A stretch of 64,000 bases of DNA from Pedobacter nototheniae (GCF_004335085.1 NZ_RQRS01000016.1:1-64000); one strand, 5' to 3'. Shown: positions 1 to 9,415, counted from the first letter of the stretch. The notes: a model not told the origin generated them from the sequence alone. Program-made: numbers and translations.

Positions 1-54
1 GCATTTGCTGCAGTAAAAAGAGGAACACCCTACATATCAAACCTAGCAGCATAA
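1..54 (+). CDS. C-terminal tail of an unidentified protein (partial)
   Basis: Frame 1 is open from the window edge to a TAA at 52-54 and encodes 17 residues ending in PYISNLAA. The composition is protein-like, but the piece is too short to assign to a family. A second open frame (from base 3) also runs off the edge, so the reading frame is a guess. Confidence 0.3.
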   Translation, partial: AFAAVKRGTPYISNLAA

Positions 55-174
55 ATAATTCTAAAGTAATGCTTCTCAAAAAATAATTAACTTTTTGTTT
101 GCATTAACCATAGAATACGGGTTTAGATACAAAGGTTAAGATTAGCGCAATACAATTTCCGAAAAAACGGGTGC

Positions 175-1161
175 TTACAAACTCCCCGTCAACGCAACCA
201 AAAATTCTGTCGGAATTTCTATATGCGGAATGTGTCCACAGGCCTCAAATTCTACAATTTTAGCCCCTGGAATTTTAGCAGCTGTTTGCTTGCCCAAAAA
301 TTTATACTGCCCATGCAATGCCTGCTGATCTGGTGTTAATAAGCCCTTTCCAACAATAGTTTTATCTTCTTTTCCGATAAATAAAATGGTTGGAACTTTT
401 AAATTTTGAAATTCATAAACAACAGGTTGTTCGTAAATCATGGTAAAAGTTAAAGCAGCAACTTTTGCCCATCTCGGGTAATCGGCGCTAAAAGTAACAC
501 CTGCAGCCACATCAACTAAGCTTTCATATTCGGGTTTCCACAAAGTGAAATAAGAACTCTGATAGTATTTACGAACACTTTCTGCAGTTGTTTTAAGCTC
601 CGTTTGGTATTGTTGTTCTGTGTTAACGTAAGGAACAAAAGTTTTATAATCTTCCAGTCCAATTGGGTTTTCCAAAAGTAGTTTCTCCACTTTATCTGGG
701 TACATTAATGCAAATCGAGTAGCCAGCATTCCGCCCATACTATGGCCCAAAACAGAAGCTTTTTGAATCCCTAGTGTATCTAATAGCTTTTTATTCCAAG
801 CCGCCATTTGATGGAAACTATAGTGAATAAATGGCTTTGATGATTTTCCAAAACCAATTTGGTCAGGTGCAATAACCCGGTAGCCATTTGAAGTTAAGGC
901 CTTAATAACATTTCCCCAATAATAACCGCCAAAGTTTTTACCATGAAATAAAATTACTGTACGTCCATTTGGAGCAATAGTTGGAGCAACATCCATATAC
1001 GCCATTTTAATATCTTGCCCTTCTGTATTAATCGGTAAATATTTTATTGGATATGGATATTTTACGTTTTCGAGCGTAATAGACAGCGTATCAGTTTTTT
1101 GTGCTTTAGTATATAATGATGTGACGATGCAAATAACGAGTAAAATGAAAAATCTCTTCAT
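175..1161 (-). CDS. Secreted alpha/beta-fold hydrolase
   Basis: A 328-residue protein with an N-terminal signal peptide (about residues 1-20, ending TKAQ), so probably periplasmic or exported. The alpha/beta-hydrolase signature is clear: an oxyanion-hole HGKNFGG near residue 73, the nucleophile elbow GHSMGG with Ser141, an acidic residue in GKED near 267, and the catalytic His in CGHIPH near 310. The substrate cannot be told from sequence; family relatives include esterases and haloalkane-dehalogenase-like enzymes. The gene is transcribed divergently from hutH with about 90 bp between the two starts. The start is an ATG directly before the hydrophobic signal segment. Confidence 0.85.
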   Translation of the reverse strand: MKRFFILLVICIVTSLYTKAQKTDTLSITLENVKYPYPIKYLPINTEGQDIKMAYMDVAPTIAPNGRTVILFHGKNFGGYYWGNVIKALTSNGYRVIAPDQIGFGKSSKPFIHYSFHQMAAWNKKLLDTLGIQKASVLGHSMGGMLATRFALMYPDKVEKLLLENPIGLEDYKTFVPYVNTEQQYQTELKTTAESVRKYYQSSYFTLWKPEYESLVDVAAGVTFSADYPRWAKVAALTFTMIYEQPVVYEFQNLKVPTILFIGKEDKTIVGKGLLTPDQQALHGQYKFLGKQTAAKIPGAKIVEFEACGHIPHIEIPTEFLVALTGSL

Positions 1162-1221
1162 GTTTTTTATAATTTATGAGTAATAACGAAAGCTAATCGG
1201 CCTAATTTAAGACTTAATTTA

Positions 1222-1229
1222 TATTTTTG
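1222..1229 (+). promoter_or_regulatory. Candidate -7 element for hutH
   Basis: TATTTTTG matches the Bacteroidota -7 consensus TAnnTTTG and lies 23 bp before the hutH ATG. No convincing TTG-type -33 element sits 19 bp upstream, so confidence is limited. Confidence 0.4.
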
Positions 1230-1252
1230 ACCAACCAAATAGATTAAAAATC

Positions 1253-2743
1253 ATGCCTGTATTTTACCTTGGAGAATCACTTTTAACCGTAAATTCTCTT
1301 TCTAAAATTATTTCTGAAGCACAAACTATAGCCTTAAGTAAAGAAGCTATTGGAAGAATTGAAAAATGTAGAAATTACCTTGATGATAAGCTAAAACACC
1401 ATAAAGGCCCAATTTATGGGATAAATACTGGCTTTGGCTATCTTCAGCATATTAAAGTAGAGGAAGAAAATTTAACGAAATTACAGCACAATCTTTTGCT
1501 TTCTCATGCATGTGGAACTGGAGAAGAAGTGCCTGCAGAGATTGTAAAGTTAATGTTGCTTTTAAAAATTCAATCGTTAAGTTATGGGTTTTCTGCTGTT
1601 GCATTAAGTACGGTGCAAAGGCTGGTTGATTTTTATAACCACAATATTTTACCTGTAGTTTACACGCAAGGCTCTTTAGGGGCATCAGGAGATTTAGCTC
1701 CGTTAGCACACTTAGCTTTACCATTAATTGGTGAAGGCGAAGTGTTTTACGAGGGCAAAAGAATAGATACCAAATCATTATATAAAACCTTAAACTGGCA
1801 AGCACTTTCATTACAATCTAAAGAAGGCTTGGCCTTAATTAATGGTACACAGTTTATGAGTGCTTATGGAATTTATATTCTTTTAAAAACTCAAAAATTA
1901 AGCAAATGGGCAGATGCTGTTGCAGCTATTTCTATTGATGCTTTTGATTGTAGAATTGATCCTTTCCATCAATTAAGTCACCAAATAAGACCGCATAAGG
2001 GGCAATTAGAAACAGCGGCTAATATTAGTAAATGGCTGGCAGGAAGTGAACTTATTCAAAAAGAAGGCAAACAAACACAAGATCCATACTCTTTCCGTTG
2101 TGTACCACAGGTTCATGGAGCCAGTAAGGATAGCATTGCTTACATTACTACAGTTTTTGAAACGGAAATTAACTCTGTTACGGATAACCCAAATGTTTTT
2201 CCTGATGAAGACCGAATTATTTCTGCCGGGAATTTCCACGGACAACCGCTGGCTTTAAGTTTAGATTTTTTATGTATTGCGTTGGCAGAACTTGGTTCAA
2301 TTTCTGAACGTAGGGTTTTTCAGTTAATTTCTGGGCAGAGGGGTTTGCCGCCTTTTCTGGTTAAAGATGCTGGCTTAAATTCTGGCTTAATGATTACTCA
2401 ATATACCGCTGCATCCATTGTAAGTGAAAATAAACAGCTCTGCACACCATCATCCGTTGATAGTATTGTGAGTAGTAACGGGCAAGAAGATCATGTAAGT
2501 ATGGGTGCAAATGGCGCTACCAAATGCCTTCGTGTGGTGCGGAACCTCGAAAATATTTTAGCTATTGAATTACTAACGGCGGCACAGGCTTTGGATTTAC
2601 GCCGACCGTTAAAATCATCACCGACAATTGAAAAAATTATATCTGCATACAGAGAAAAAGTTAGCTTTAACGAAGCCGACAGAATTTTATCTACAGATAT
2701 TCGTAACTCCGTAGCTTTCATGAAAGCTCAACAGATAGATTAA
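1253..2743 (+). CDS. hutH: Histidine ammonia-lyase
   Basis: A 496-residue cytoplasmic enzyme that deaminates L-histidine to trans-urocanate, the first step of the Hut pathway. The family's Ala-Ser-Gly triad, which cyclises to the MIO electrophile, is at about residues 144-146 inside GSLGASGDLAPLAHL. The Tyr-containing YGINTGFG segment near residue 55 and the QDPYSFRCVPQVHGA stretch are also as expected. Length is normal (about 500). The next pathway enzyme, hutU, lies some 7 kb downstream on the same strand with unrelated genes between, so these are not one tight operon. Phenylalanine/tyrosine ammonia-lyases share the fold, but the overall pattern is HutH-like. Confidence 0.93.
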   Translation: MPVFYLGESLLTVNSLSKIISEAQTIALSKEAIGRIEKCRNYLDDKLKHHKGPIYGINTGFGYLQHIKVEEENLTKLQHNLLLSHACGTGEEVPAEIVKLMLLLKIQSLSYGFSAVALSTVQRLVDFYNHNILPVVYTQGSLGASGDLAPLAHLALPLIGEGEVFYEGKRIDTKSLYKTLNWQALSLQSKEGLALINGTQFMSAYGIYILLKTQKLSKWADAVAAISIDAFDCRIDPFHQLSHQIRPHKGQLETAANISKWLAGSELIQKEGKQTQDPYSFRCVPQVHGASKDSIAYITTVFETEINSVTDNPNVFPDEDRIISAGNFHGQPLALSLDFLCIALAELGSISERRVFQLISGQRGLPPFLVKDAGLNSGLMITQYTAASIVSENKQLCTPSSVDSIVSSNGQEDHVSMGANGATKCLRVVRNLENILAIELLTAAQALDLRRPLKSSPTIEKIISAYREKVSFNEADRILSTDIRNSVAFMKAQQID

Positions 2744-2831
2744 AGCTAAGTTTTTAGCCCAAATATTATAACACTTCTGTAAAATAAAGGATAATGTTAG
2801 CTCGGTTAAAACATCCTTAATATGCAGATTG

Positions 2832-2839
2832 TATGTTTG
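2832..2839 (+). promoter_or_regulatory. Candidate -7 element for the DoxX gene
   Basis: TATGTTTG fits TAnnTTTG and lies 18 bp before the ATG at 2858. It falls inside the longest possible reading frame (from 2822), so it favours the later start for the DoxX protein. No clear -33 element is seen. Confidence 0.4.
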
Positions 2840-2857
2840 TATAATAACTCTGGTTTT

Positions 2858-3253
2858 ATGGATAAAAAATGGGCTTATTTAATCAGTCGCTTAGCTGTTG
2901 GACTTAGTTTTTTTGGGCACGGACTTGTTCGCTTGCCAAAATTAGAAGGATTTAGCCATTGGATGGTTGCGCAGTTTTCAAAATCTATGCTACCGGAAGC
3001 ATTGGTTGTTCCTTTTAGTTACGCCCTGCCCATTCTGGAATTTATTTCAGGATTATTAATTGTAGTCGGCTTATTTACGCGTCAAGGATTGCTTTTGGCA
3101 GGCTTAGTTTCGCTAGCACTTATTTTTGGTACAACCATGATTGAGAATTGGGAAGCACTGCCCTCTCAATTAATTCACGTGGCTTTTTTATCCGTGTTAT
3201 TGGCATGCCTGCCGCACAATAGTTATGCGGTAGATAAACTTATTAAAAGATAA
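2858..3253 (+). CDS. DoxX family membrane protein
   Basis: About 131 residues with four hydrophobic segments, matching the small integral-membrane DoxX/DoxD family. The conserved SFFGHGLVRLPKL and FTRQGLLLAGLVSLALIFGT segments are visible. I chose the ATG at 2858 (MDKKWAYL) rather than the in-frame ATG at 2822, because a -7-like box lies between them and because DoxX proteins begin their first membrane helix close to the N-terminus. The gene ends 10 bp before the Old Yellow Enzyme gene, so the two are probably cotranscribed. DoxX proteins are often linked to redox or quinone functions, but no specific role can be given. Confidence 0.8.
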   Translation: MDKKWAYLISRLAVGLSFFGHGLVRLPKLEGFSHWMVAQFSKSMLPEALVVPFSYALPILEFISGLLIVVGLFTRQGLLLAGLVSLALIFGTTMIENWEALPSQLIHVAFLSVLLACLPHNSYAVDKLIKR

Positions 3254-3263
3254 TCATAATTAT

Positions 3264-4328
3264 ATGTCGAAATTATTTTCTTCCTTAAAGATAAAAGACG
3301 TTACTCTAAAAAATCGTCTGGTTATATCGCCAATGTGCCAATACTCTGCGGTAGATGGTTTTGCAAACGATTGGCACCTGGTTCATTTGGGAAGCCGTGC
3401 TGTTGGTGGTGCAGGATTAATTATTCAGGAAGCCTCAGCTGTTACAGAAGATGGAAGAATTACCTACGGCGATCTTGGTATTTGGAAAGATGAGCATATT
3501 GAAAAATTGAAACAAATAGTTTCCTTTATTCACGAAAATGGAGCCATTGCAGGGATTCAGCTTGCACACGCCGGTAGAAAAGCGAGCTGTGAATTGCCTT
3601 GGAATGGTGGCGAACAAATTGCCGAAGGTCCAAAAAGCTGGCAGCCTGTGGGTCCTTCTCCCGTTCCATTTAAAGAAGGCCAGGTTTTACCACATGAATT
3701 AACCATTAAAGAGATACAAGATATTGTTTTTGCTTTTAGAGCTGCTGCCAAACGTGCTGTTGATGCCGGTTATAAGGTAGTCGAAATCCATGCCGCACAT
3801 GGTTATTTATTACACCAGTTTTTTAGTCCGCTGAGTAATAAAAGAACAGATATTTATGGAGGAAGTTTCGAAAATAGAATCCGTTTAGTTATTGATGTTG
3901 TGGAAGCTGTACAGTCTGTATGGCCAGAAAATTTACCAGTTTTTGTGCGTATTTCAGCAACAGATTGGACGAAGGGTGGCTGGAATGAAGAAGATTCTGT
4001 ACATCTTGCTGCGGTTTTAAAAGATAGAGGCGTTGATCTTATTGATACTTCTTCAGGTGGAAATGTGCCGGATGCAGTTATTCCGGCAGGTCCGAATTAT
4101 CAGGTTCCCTTTGCGGATAAAATTAGAAATGAAATTGGAATTTTAACTGGCGCAGTAGGCGTTATTGTAGAAGCCCAGCAGGCAGAAGATATTTTGGAGC
4201 AGGGAAAGGCTGATTTAATTTTCATTGCACGACAATCCTTACGTGATGCATATTTTCCAACGCATGCTGCAAAAATTTTAGGCGATGAGATAGATTGGCC
4301 CAATCAGTACGTACGTGCTAAAAGATAA
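3264..4328 (+). CDS. NADH:flavin oxidoreductase, Old Yellow Enzyme (YqjM-type)
   Basis: A 354-residue FMN-dependent TIM-barrel ene-reductase. The N-terminus SPMCQYSA carries the Cys (residue 25) typical of the YqjM/NamA class. The central HAAHGYLLHQFFSPLSNKR segment carries the paired active-site histidines followed by the SPLSN hallmark. The C-terminal FIARQSLRDAYFP is the usual phosphate-binding end. Family members reduce activated C=C bonds of enals, enones or nitro compounds with NAD(P)H; the physiological substrate is unknown. It follows the DoxX gene by 10 bp and is closed by a strong hairpin at 4344-4377. Confidence 0.9.
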   Translation: MSKLFSSLKIKDVTLKNRLVISPMCQYSAVDGFANDWHLVHLGSRAVGGAGLIIQEASAVTEDGRITYGDLGIWKDEHIEKLKQIVSFIHENGAIAGIQLAHAGRKASCELPWNGGEQIAEGPKSWQPVGPSPVPFKEGQVLPHELTIKEIQDIVFAFRAAAKRAVDAGYKVVEIHAAHGYLLHQFFSPLSNKRTDIYGGSFENRIRLVIDVVEAVQSVWPENLPVFVRISATDWTKGGWNEEDSVHLAAVLKDRGVDLIDTSSGGNVPDAVIPAGPNYQVPFADKIRNEIGILTGAVGVIVEAQQAEDILEQGKADLIFIARQSLRDAYFPTHAAKILGDEIDWPNQYVRAKR

Positions 4329-4343
4329 TTATCTGAGAAATAA

Positions 4344-4377
4344 ACAATAAAAGCCGATATCCATCGGCTTTTATTGT
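4344..4377 (+). terminator. Hairpin terminator after the Old Yellow Enzyme gene
   Basis: A perfect 15-bp inverted repeat (4344-4358 with 4363-4377) around a 4-nt loop, with GCCGAT/ATCGGC at the core and A/T-rich flanks that form the U-tract. It closes the DoxX-OYE unit. Confidence 0.8.
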
Positions 4378-4576
4378 TATATGGCAAAGCCAAAACTTGA
4401 TTGGAGTTTTCCAAACGGATTTTTAAGCGAATTTAAAATGGGTATAATCTTTGCTATAAATTGATTAACTAAAGGAAACGTCCTCGATTAAAACAGCCTC
4501 ATCATTTCGGTAAACTATTTTATATAAAGCCGAATTGCCTGCTTTTATCAGGAATACTAATCAAAAATTAAAAATT

Positions 4577-5578
4577 ATGGGCTTAAAAGAATATTTTAAA
4601 AGGCAATTATCGCAAGTTATAGAGTGGAATGATCAACAAACCGACTTGCTGGTGTATAAGTTCCCTTCAGAAAATGATGAAATAAAAAACGCAGGCAAGC
4701 TTATTGTATCGCCAGGTCAAGGAGCCATTCTTGTTTACGAAGGAACAGTTACCGATCATATCACAACTCCGGGCATTTACAACCTGGAAACAGATAACCA
4801 TCCATTTATTACTACATTATTAAAATTAAGGACCAATTTTGAAAGCGAGCATAAGCTTAAGATCTATTTTTTCCGAACTTCAGAAAATGTAAATCAAGGT
4901 TGGGGCACTTCTCAAGCTATAAAATATGTAGATCCTGTATATCACTTCCCGGTAGAACTAGGTGCAAATGGTAGTTTTTCTTTCAAAATTAGCAATGCCT
5001 TACATCTTTTTACCCAAGTGGTTGGATCAAAAGATGTTTATTCGGTTCAAGAGGCACGGCAACTATTACAAAGCCGTTTCCCGCAAACGTTAGCCTCTGT
5101 ATTGGCTACAGCAGGCATTTCTTACCAGCAAATAGATACGCAATTAGCTACATTATCAGAAAGTTTAAAAGTACAGCTTAATGTAGAGCTTGATAAGTTG
5201 GGATTTGAACTTACAGATTTTAAACTGAATGGAACTGTGTTTGATGAAAGTACCAAAGAAAGAATTAACAAAATTGCCAATATAACTGCTGATGCAATGG
5301 CAGCAGACCAAGGTGGTTTAACGTATGTAGAACTTGAGAAACTGAAAGCACTTAGAGATGCCGCAAGAAATGAGGGGGGGCTTGCAGGTGCTGGATTACA
5401 GTTTGGAGCGGGAATGGAGCTTGGAAAGGCATTTAATGTTGAAAAAGATCTACAGCTAAATAACAACAATGTAGATCCTGTTGCTAAACTACAACAACTA
5501 AAACTTTTACTTACTGAAGGAATTATTACGCAGGAAGAATTTGATGGTAAAAAGAAAGAGTGGTTAGATAAATTATAG
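4577..5578 (+). CDS. SPFH-domain protein with C-terminal SHOCT motif (YdjI/virion-core-like)
   Basis: About 333 residues. The N-terminal two thirds match the bacterial SPFH family called virion-core-like (B. subtilis YdjI): LIVSPGQGAILVYEGTVTDHI, a long beta-rich central part, then a helical region and a Gly-rich linker (GGLAGAGLQFGAGMELG). The last ~30 residues (AKLQQLKLLLTEGIITQEEF) are a SHOCT helical hairpin, often used for oligomerisation. A longer frame starts with TTG at 4535; the ATG at 4577 (MGLKEYF) matches the family N-terminus. It heads a tight three-gene cluster with a small membrane protein and a zinc-ribbon membrane protein. A role in a membrane-associated scaffold is inference from the family. 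Confidence 0.85.
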   Translation: MGLKEYFKRQLSQVIEWNDQQTDLLVYKFPSENDEIKNAGKLIVSPGQGAILVYEGTVTDHITTPGIYNLETDNHPFITTLLKLRTNFESEHKLKIYFFRTSENVNQGWGTSQAIKYVDPVYHFPVELGANGSFSFKISNALHLFTQVVGSKDVYSVQEARQLLQSRFPQTLASVLATAGISYQQIDTQLATLSESLKVQLNVELDKLGFELTDFKLNGTVFDESTKERINKIANITADAMAADQGGLTYVELEKLKALRDAARNEGGLAGAGLQFGAGMELGKAFNVEKDLQLNNNNVDPVAKLQQLKLLLTEGIITQEEFDGKKKEWLDKL

Positions 5579-5591
5579 TTAAACCTCTATT

Positions 5592-5831
5592 ATGAAAAAG
5601 ATTATTGGCATTCTAATTACCCTTTTAGTTATAGCATTTGCAGCAATAATTATTGTGAGGGTTTGGGGTATTTCTATTATAGGTTTAGATAATATCTTAA
5701 AAAGTAGCTTAACCTTAATTTTGCTTGCTGTATTAATAGTTGTTTTACTTATTGCATATGGCTTCTTTTTCAGAAACCAAAGTGCCGGTTATAATAAAAA
5801 TACTGGCGGCAAGGCACAACCCAAACTTTAA
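5592..5831 (+). CDS. Small two-helix membrane protein
   Basis: 79 residues with two predicted membrane helices (about residues 3-25 and 35-60) and a short polar tail rich in Gly, Asn and Lys. It starts 13 bp after the SPFH gene and ends 28 bp before the zinc-ribbon gene, so it is almost certainly cotranscribed with both. No family is recognised; its position suggests a membrane partner of the SPFH protein. Confidence 0.7.
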   Translation: MKKIIGILITLLVIAFAAIIIVRVWGISIIGLDNILKSSLTLILLAVLIVVLLIAYGFFFRNQSAGYNKNTGGKAQPKL

Positions 5832-5859
5832 TTAAAATATTATTGAACTTAACGCTCCT

Positions 5860-7050
5860 ATGGCTAAAAATATTAAAGCAATAAAATGCCCTAACTGTGG
5901 CAGTATCCATAAAACAGAGATTAAACCCGATTACTTTAGGTGCGATAGCTGCCAAACCGAATATTACTTAGATAATGACGATATAAATGTTAACGTAAAC
6001 TACAACCATAATTCTGCTCAACCGATACTAACTCCTGAGCAAACATCAAAAAAAGTGGCGCTCATTTTTGGTGCTCTTGTAATGTTTGTTTTGATGGTAT
6101 TTTTCTTCCTGATCCCTAGTTCTAAAAAAAGTAAGACCGATAAGATTGAAGAAAAAGAAAAATATGATTATTCAAGTATAGATAATGCTGTTTATATGAA
6201 TTCCGTATCCAATGAGGTGATGTATATGAGGATAGCCAGAGAACATTTGAGAGAGAAAAATGGCAATTATGATTTCGTGAACACACACATTGTAGTTGTA
6301 AATCCGATAACGAAAAAGCAGGTTAAGGATCAAATTATTTTTAATAGAATAAGGCGCCTTGACGATCATTCTTCAAATTTTAAAATAACGTCAGATCATT
6401 CAATTTACATGGTTTATAATGAATCAAAACTTTTTAAGCTCGATAAAGCTGCAAATACTTTGGTTGATATAACAGAAACTATGTTTAAAAATCATCCTGA
6501 AATAAGCGCAGGTATTGCTAAAATTAGTTTTAACAATGATAATCTGGTTATTTTAACCAATGAGGGCAATAAATTCAATTACCTTATTGCCTCAGATCAA
6601 CTTTTTAAAGATGAAGATTGGAAAGCATTTGAAACAGCAAGAGATAAGCTAATTACTGAGCCTTATTTTAGTTTTAATTACACTGATAAATTATCCAAAG
6701 TATTGCCCGGAGAGGATTACGATAAAAATAAACCAGGAAATTTTACGCCAGATCGGAAATATTTTCAACCGGAAATTATATATCAGGATAAAACAAGTTT
6801 ACTTATCTCTATGAACGCTAATGCTAGCGATAGGGCTCCACTAACATTACAAAGTCTGGATGTAAATACAGGAAAGGTTTTGTGGGTTTTACCTGGCAAG
6901 CCTTTAAATTATAGAATCGCAACTAAATGTAAAGAGGGTTTTGCTGTACATTATTTTGCTGGCGAAGAAATGGATTACATAAGCGGGGTTTACATCATTT
7001 CTCCTGAAGGGAAAATTTTATACGATTATCAAATAGCTAGAAACGAATAA
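5860..7050 (+). CDS. Zinc-ribbon membrane protein with extracytoplasmic propeller-like domain
   Basis: 396 residues in three parts. Residues 8-36 form a treble-Cys zinc ribbon (Cys10, Cys13, Cys28, Cys31). Residues about 66-86 are a single membrane helix. The remaining ~300 residues look like a repeat-containing beta domain, with strands such as SIYMVYNESKLFKLDKAA and LTLQSLDVNTGKVLWVLPGK recalling PQQ/WD-like propeller blades. The predicted topology is ribbon inside, propeller outside. The ribbon-plus-helix architecture resembles B. subtilis YdjG, and the upstream gene resembles YdjI. No enzymatic motif is visible. A terminator shared with the opposing TonB receptor follows. Confidence 0.65.
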   Translation: MAKNIKAIKCPNCGSIHKTEIKPDYFRCDSCQTEYYLDNDDINVNVNYNHNSAQPILTPEQTSKKVALIFGALVMFVLMVFFFLIPSSKKSKTDKIEEKEKYDYSSIDNAVYMNSVSNEVMYMRIAREHLREKNGNYDFVNTHIVVVNPITKKQVKDQIIFNRIRRLDDHSSNFKITSDHSIYMVYNESKLFKLDKAANTLVDITETMFKNHPEISAGIAKISFNNDNLVILTNEGNKFNYLIASDQLFKDEDWKAFETARDKLITEPYFSFNYTDKLSKVLPGEDYDKNKPGNFTPDRKYFQPEIIYQDKTSLLISMNANASDRAPLTLQSLDVNTGKVLWVLPGKPLNYRIATKCKEGFAVHYFAGEEMDYISGVYIISPEGKILYDYQIARNE

Positions 7051-7058
7051 TCATATTA

Positions 7059-7099
7059 CAAAAAAGCCCCTGCTTGATTAATCAGCAGGGGCTTTTTTT
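7059..7099. terminator. Bidirectional terminator
   Basis: An AAAAAAGCCCCTGCT / AGCAGGGGCTTTTTTT inverted repeat sits between the convergent zinc-ribbon gene and the TonB receptor gene. A-runs and T-runs on both sides make it functional in both directions. Confidence 0.85.
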
Positions 7100-7102
7100 G
7101 TG

Positions 7103-9415
7103 CTATTTTACCAAAGTAAAAGGAATGTACAAGCCGAAGGTAATGTTTCTTCCTGTGTTGTAAACGCCTAAGTTTGGATTTTCTGAATCAAACCTACCTG
7201 GTTTAAATCTGCTTAAAGCATCATAATATTTCTGATCTAACAAGTTATTTGCCGATACAGACAATTTAATTGGTTGCTTGCCTAAATTAAAGGTAGCGCC
7301 AATGCCAGCATTTAATAAAGTATAACCACTGGTTCTAGTTTCAAAATCCTGATCTATTCTATTTTGTTTAAAAGCAGAGGTAATCCCTACCGATAAATAT
7401 GCATCATTTGTGCCTTTAAGTTTAGGCTCAAATCGCAGTTCGTTTCTTAAATTTGCCGCCGGTATAAACGATAATGGCTTATCCATTGAGGTGTTTTGTG
7501 CATGCACATAACCAAAAGTATTTTCAAAATGGATAAAAGGAACTGGGTGGATCGTTAAGCTAGCTTCAGCTCCGTAAAGGTTCGCATTTACCTGCCCATA
7601 ATGATATACATTGAACTGATCTCCATCTACCTCTCTTACTTCTCCATTGTTTGAAGCATAAATATAGTTGTGGATATAATTATTGTATACACTAGCGCTT
7701 GCACTTACTATTTTGCCCTCATATTCTAAAGCAGCATCAATTTGATAACTACGCTCTGGATTTAAGTTCGGGTTACCAACCTCATAACGGAAAGTGCCTT
7801 CATGTACACCATTTGAGCCTAGCTCAGCAGGATTTGGAGCACGGAATGCAGAACCTGCATTTGCTTTAAAATTCCATTCATCGTTAAACTGATGTGTAAA
7901 ACCTAAAGCACCACTTACATTAGAAAATTTGTTCTCAAAAGGAGCAAACCTCTCCTCACCATCATCAAATAATTGTTTACCATTATTCTTACGGAAATCA
8001 TAGCGAGCACCTAAACTAAAAGTATTGTTATCCCAGTTCTTTTTAGCGTAAGCAAATACACCAATTCCATAAGTATCATATGCAGGAACTAAAAATTCTG
8101 TTCCTTTATTTTGACTATGACCAGCATCTGCACTAACACCAAAAACAGGTTGCCATCCATTCATTTCATGGATGTAATATTTTAAATCTGCATTGTATGT
8201 TTTCAAGTCGAAGAATAAAGCAGGATCTGGTCCATCTAATTCCCTACGTTGATTTTGTTGATAGCCAAAATCCGCTTTCAGGTTTCCGTTGCCTAAAATA
8301 AAGTTGTTATTTAAAGCAATTTTGAAATGTCTTATATCCTGACGAGGATATTCAAGCGTTCTGTTTTTATAGTCTGAATTTGTAAAAGGATCACCGTCTT
8401 CCTTAACAAAATTGCCATCAGCATCTAAAGTAGGTTCATAAAAACCAATGTTATTTCTAAAGTTGGATACATTTAAATGTGTATAACCCCAACTCTTATT
8501 CAAGCCAACCATTCCACTTAAATCCGTTTCATTAAATCCAGAATTGGGAAAATAACCTGTTGGAGTTTTAAAAGAATAGGCATTTTTATAAGTACCACGT
8601 GCTCTCCAAACAAAACCATTTTCATTGCCATTTAGCATTAAAGAGTTAGCGGTAAGACCATTGTTTGTAGAATAATTTGTAATAAATTCACCCTTAATTT
8701 GTCCTTCAGGTGGGCTACTTGGCTCTAGTAAGTTAATTACGCCACCCAAAGCATCAGAACCATACATTAAAGAAGCAGCGCCACGTAATACCTCAACACG
8801 ATCTGATTTAAATTGATCGATTTCTATACCATGTTCATCGCCCCATTGCTGTCCTTGTTGTTTAATTCCATCGTCTAAAGTTACAATTCTGTTATAACCC
8901 AAACCTCTTATCACAGGTTTAGAGATGGATGGACCGGTTGTAATTTGTGATACTCCAGGGATTTTTGTCAAAGCATCAATTAAATTAGTTGAAGGCGCTA
9001 AAAGCTGGTCTTTGCCCACCACAGCAGATGATGCACTGTTTCTTCTGCTCGTACTACTAATTAAACTTCCGGTAATAACAACCTCTTTAGTTTCTATAGC
9101 GGTAGGTTGCAAACTAAAGTCTAGGTTTGCGGTGCTTGCCAGATTAACCGTTTTGGTTGCTGTTTTATAACCTACATAATGCACCTCAACCAAATAAGTG
9201 CCTTTAGCTGGTAAATTGTTTAGTGTAAATTCACCATTGTTATCAGTTACTGCCGTTACGCGTAAATCAGGAATAAAAATGGTTGCGCCAGGTAACGTTT
9301 GTTGATTACTTGCATCAGTTACTTTACCCTTAATGTCTTTTAAAACCGCTGCAAAAGCAGTATTTGAAAATATTGTATATAGAATTACAAGGCCAATAAG
9401 CTGTAATTTTTTCAT
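7103..9415 (-). CDS. TonB-dependent receptor (possibly metal uptake)
   Basis: 770 residues. A signal peptide (1-22) is followed by a carboxypeptidase-like regulatory domain (about 25-110), a plug domain (about 130-230, with PVIRGLGYNRIVTLDDGIKQ and DRVEVLRGAASLMYGSDALGG) and a C-terminal beta-barrel. It is an outer-membrane active transporter powered by TonB-ExbBD. The plug carries an HG/EH-rich loop (QQWGDEHG) that recalls receptors for metal ions. The gene upstream on the same strand encodes a small His/Cys-rich membrane-anchored protein, which fits metal uptake, but the ligand is not proven. Confidence 0.9.
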   Translation of the reverse strand: MKKLQLIGLVILYTIFSNTAFAAVLKDIKGKVTDASNQQTLPGATIFIPDLRVTAVTDNNGEFTLNNLPAKGTYLVEVHYVGYKTATKTVNLASTANLDFSLQPTAIETKEVVITGSLISSTSRRNSASSAVVGKDQLLAPSTNLIDALTKIPGVSQITTGPSISKPVIRGLGYNRIVTLDDGIKQQGQQWGDEHGIEIDQFKSDRVEVLRGAASLMYGSDALGGVINLLEPSSPPEGQIKGEFITNYSTNNGLTANSLMLNGNENGFVWRARGTYKNAYSFKTPTGYFPNSGFNETDLSGMVGLNKSWGYTHLNVSNFRNNIGFYEPTLDADGNFVKEDGDPFTNSDYKNRTLEYPRQDIRHFKIALNNNFILGNGNLKADFGYQQNQRRELDGPDPALFFDLKTYNADLKYYIHEMNGWQPVFGVSADAGHSQNKGTEFLVPAYDTYGIGVFAYAKKNWDNNTFSLGARYDFRKNNGKQLFDDGEERFAPFENKFSNVSGALGFTHQFNDEWNFKANAGSAFRAPNPAELGSNGVHEGTFRYEVGNPNLNPERSYQIDAALEYEGKIVSASASVYNNYIHNYIYASNNGEVREVDGDQFNVYHYGQVNANLYGAEASLTIHPVPFIHFENTFGYVHAQNTSMDKPLSFIPAANLRNELRFEPKLKGTNDAYLSVGITSAFKQNRIDQDFETRTSGYTLLNAGIGATFNLGKQPIKLSVSANNLLDQKYYDALSRFKPGRFDSENPNLGVYNTGRNITFGLYIPFTLVK

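Noticed and set aside
5122..5469. 115-codon open frame opposite the SPFH gene
   Set aside because: It lies antisense inside a well-supported gene, is low-complexity (Ser/Ala/Leu-rich) and has no recognisable domain. It is a shadow of the coding frame.
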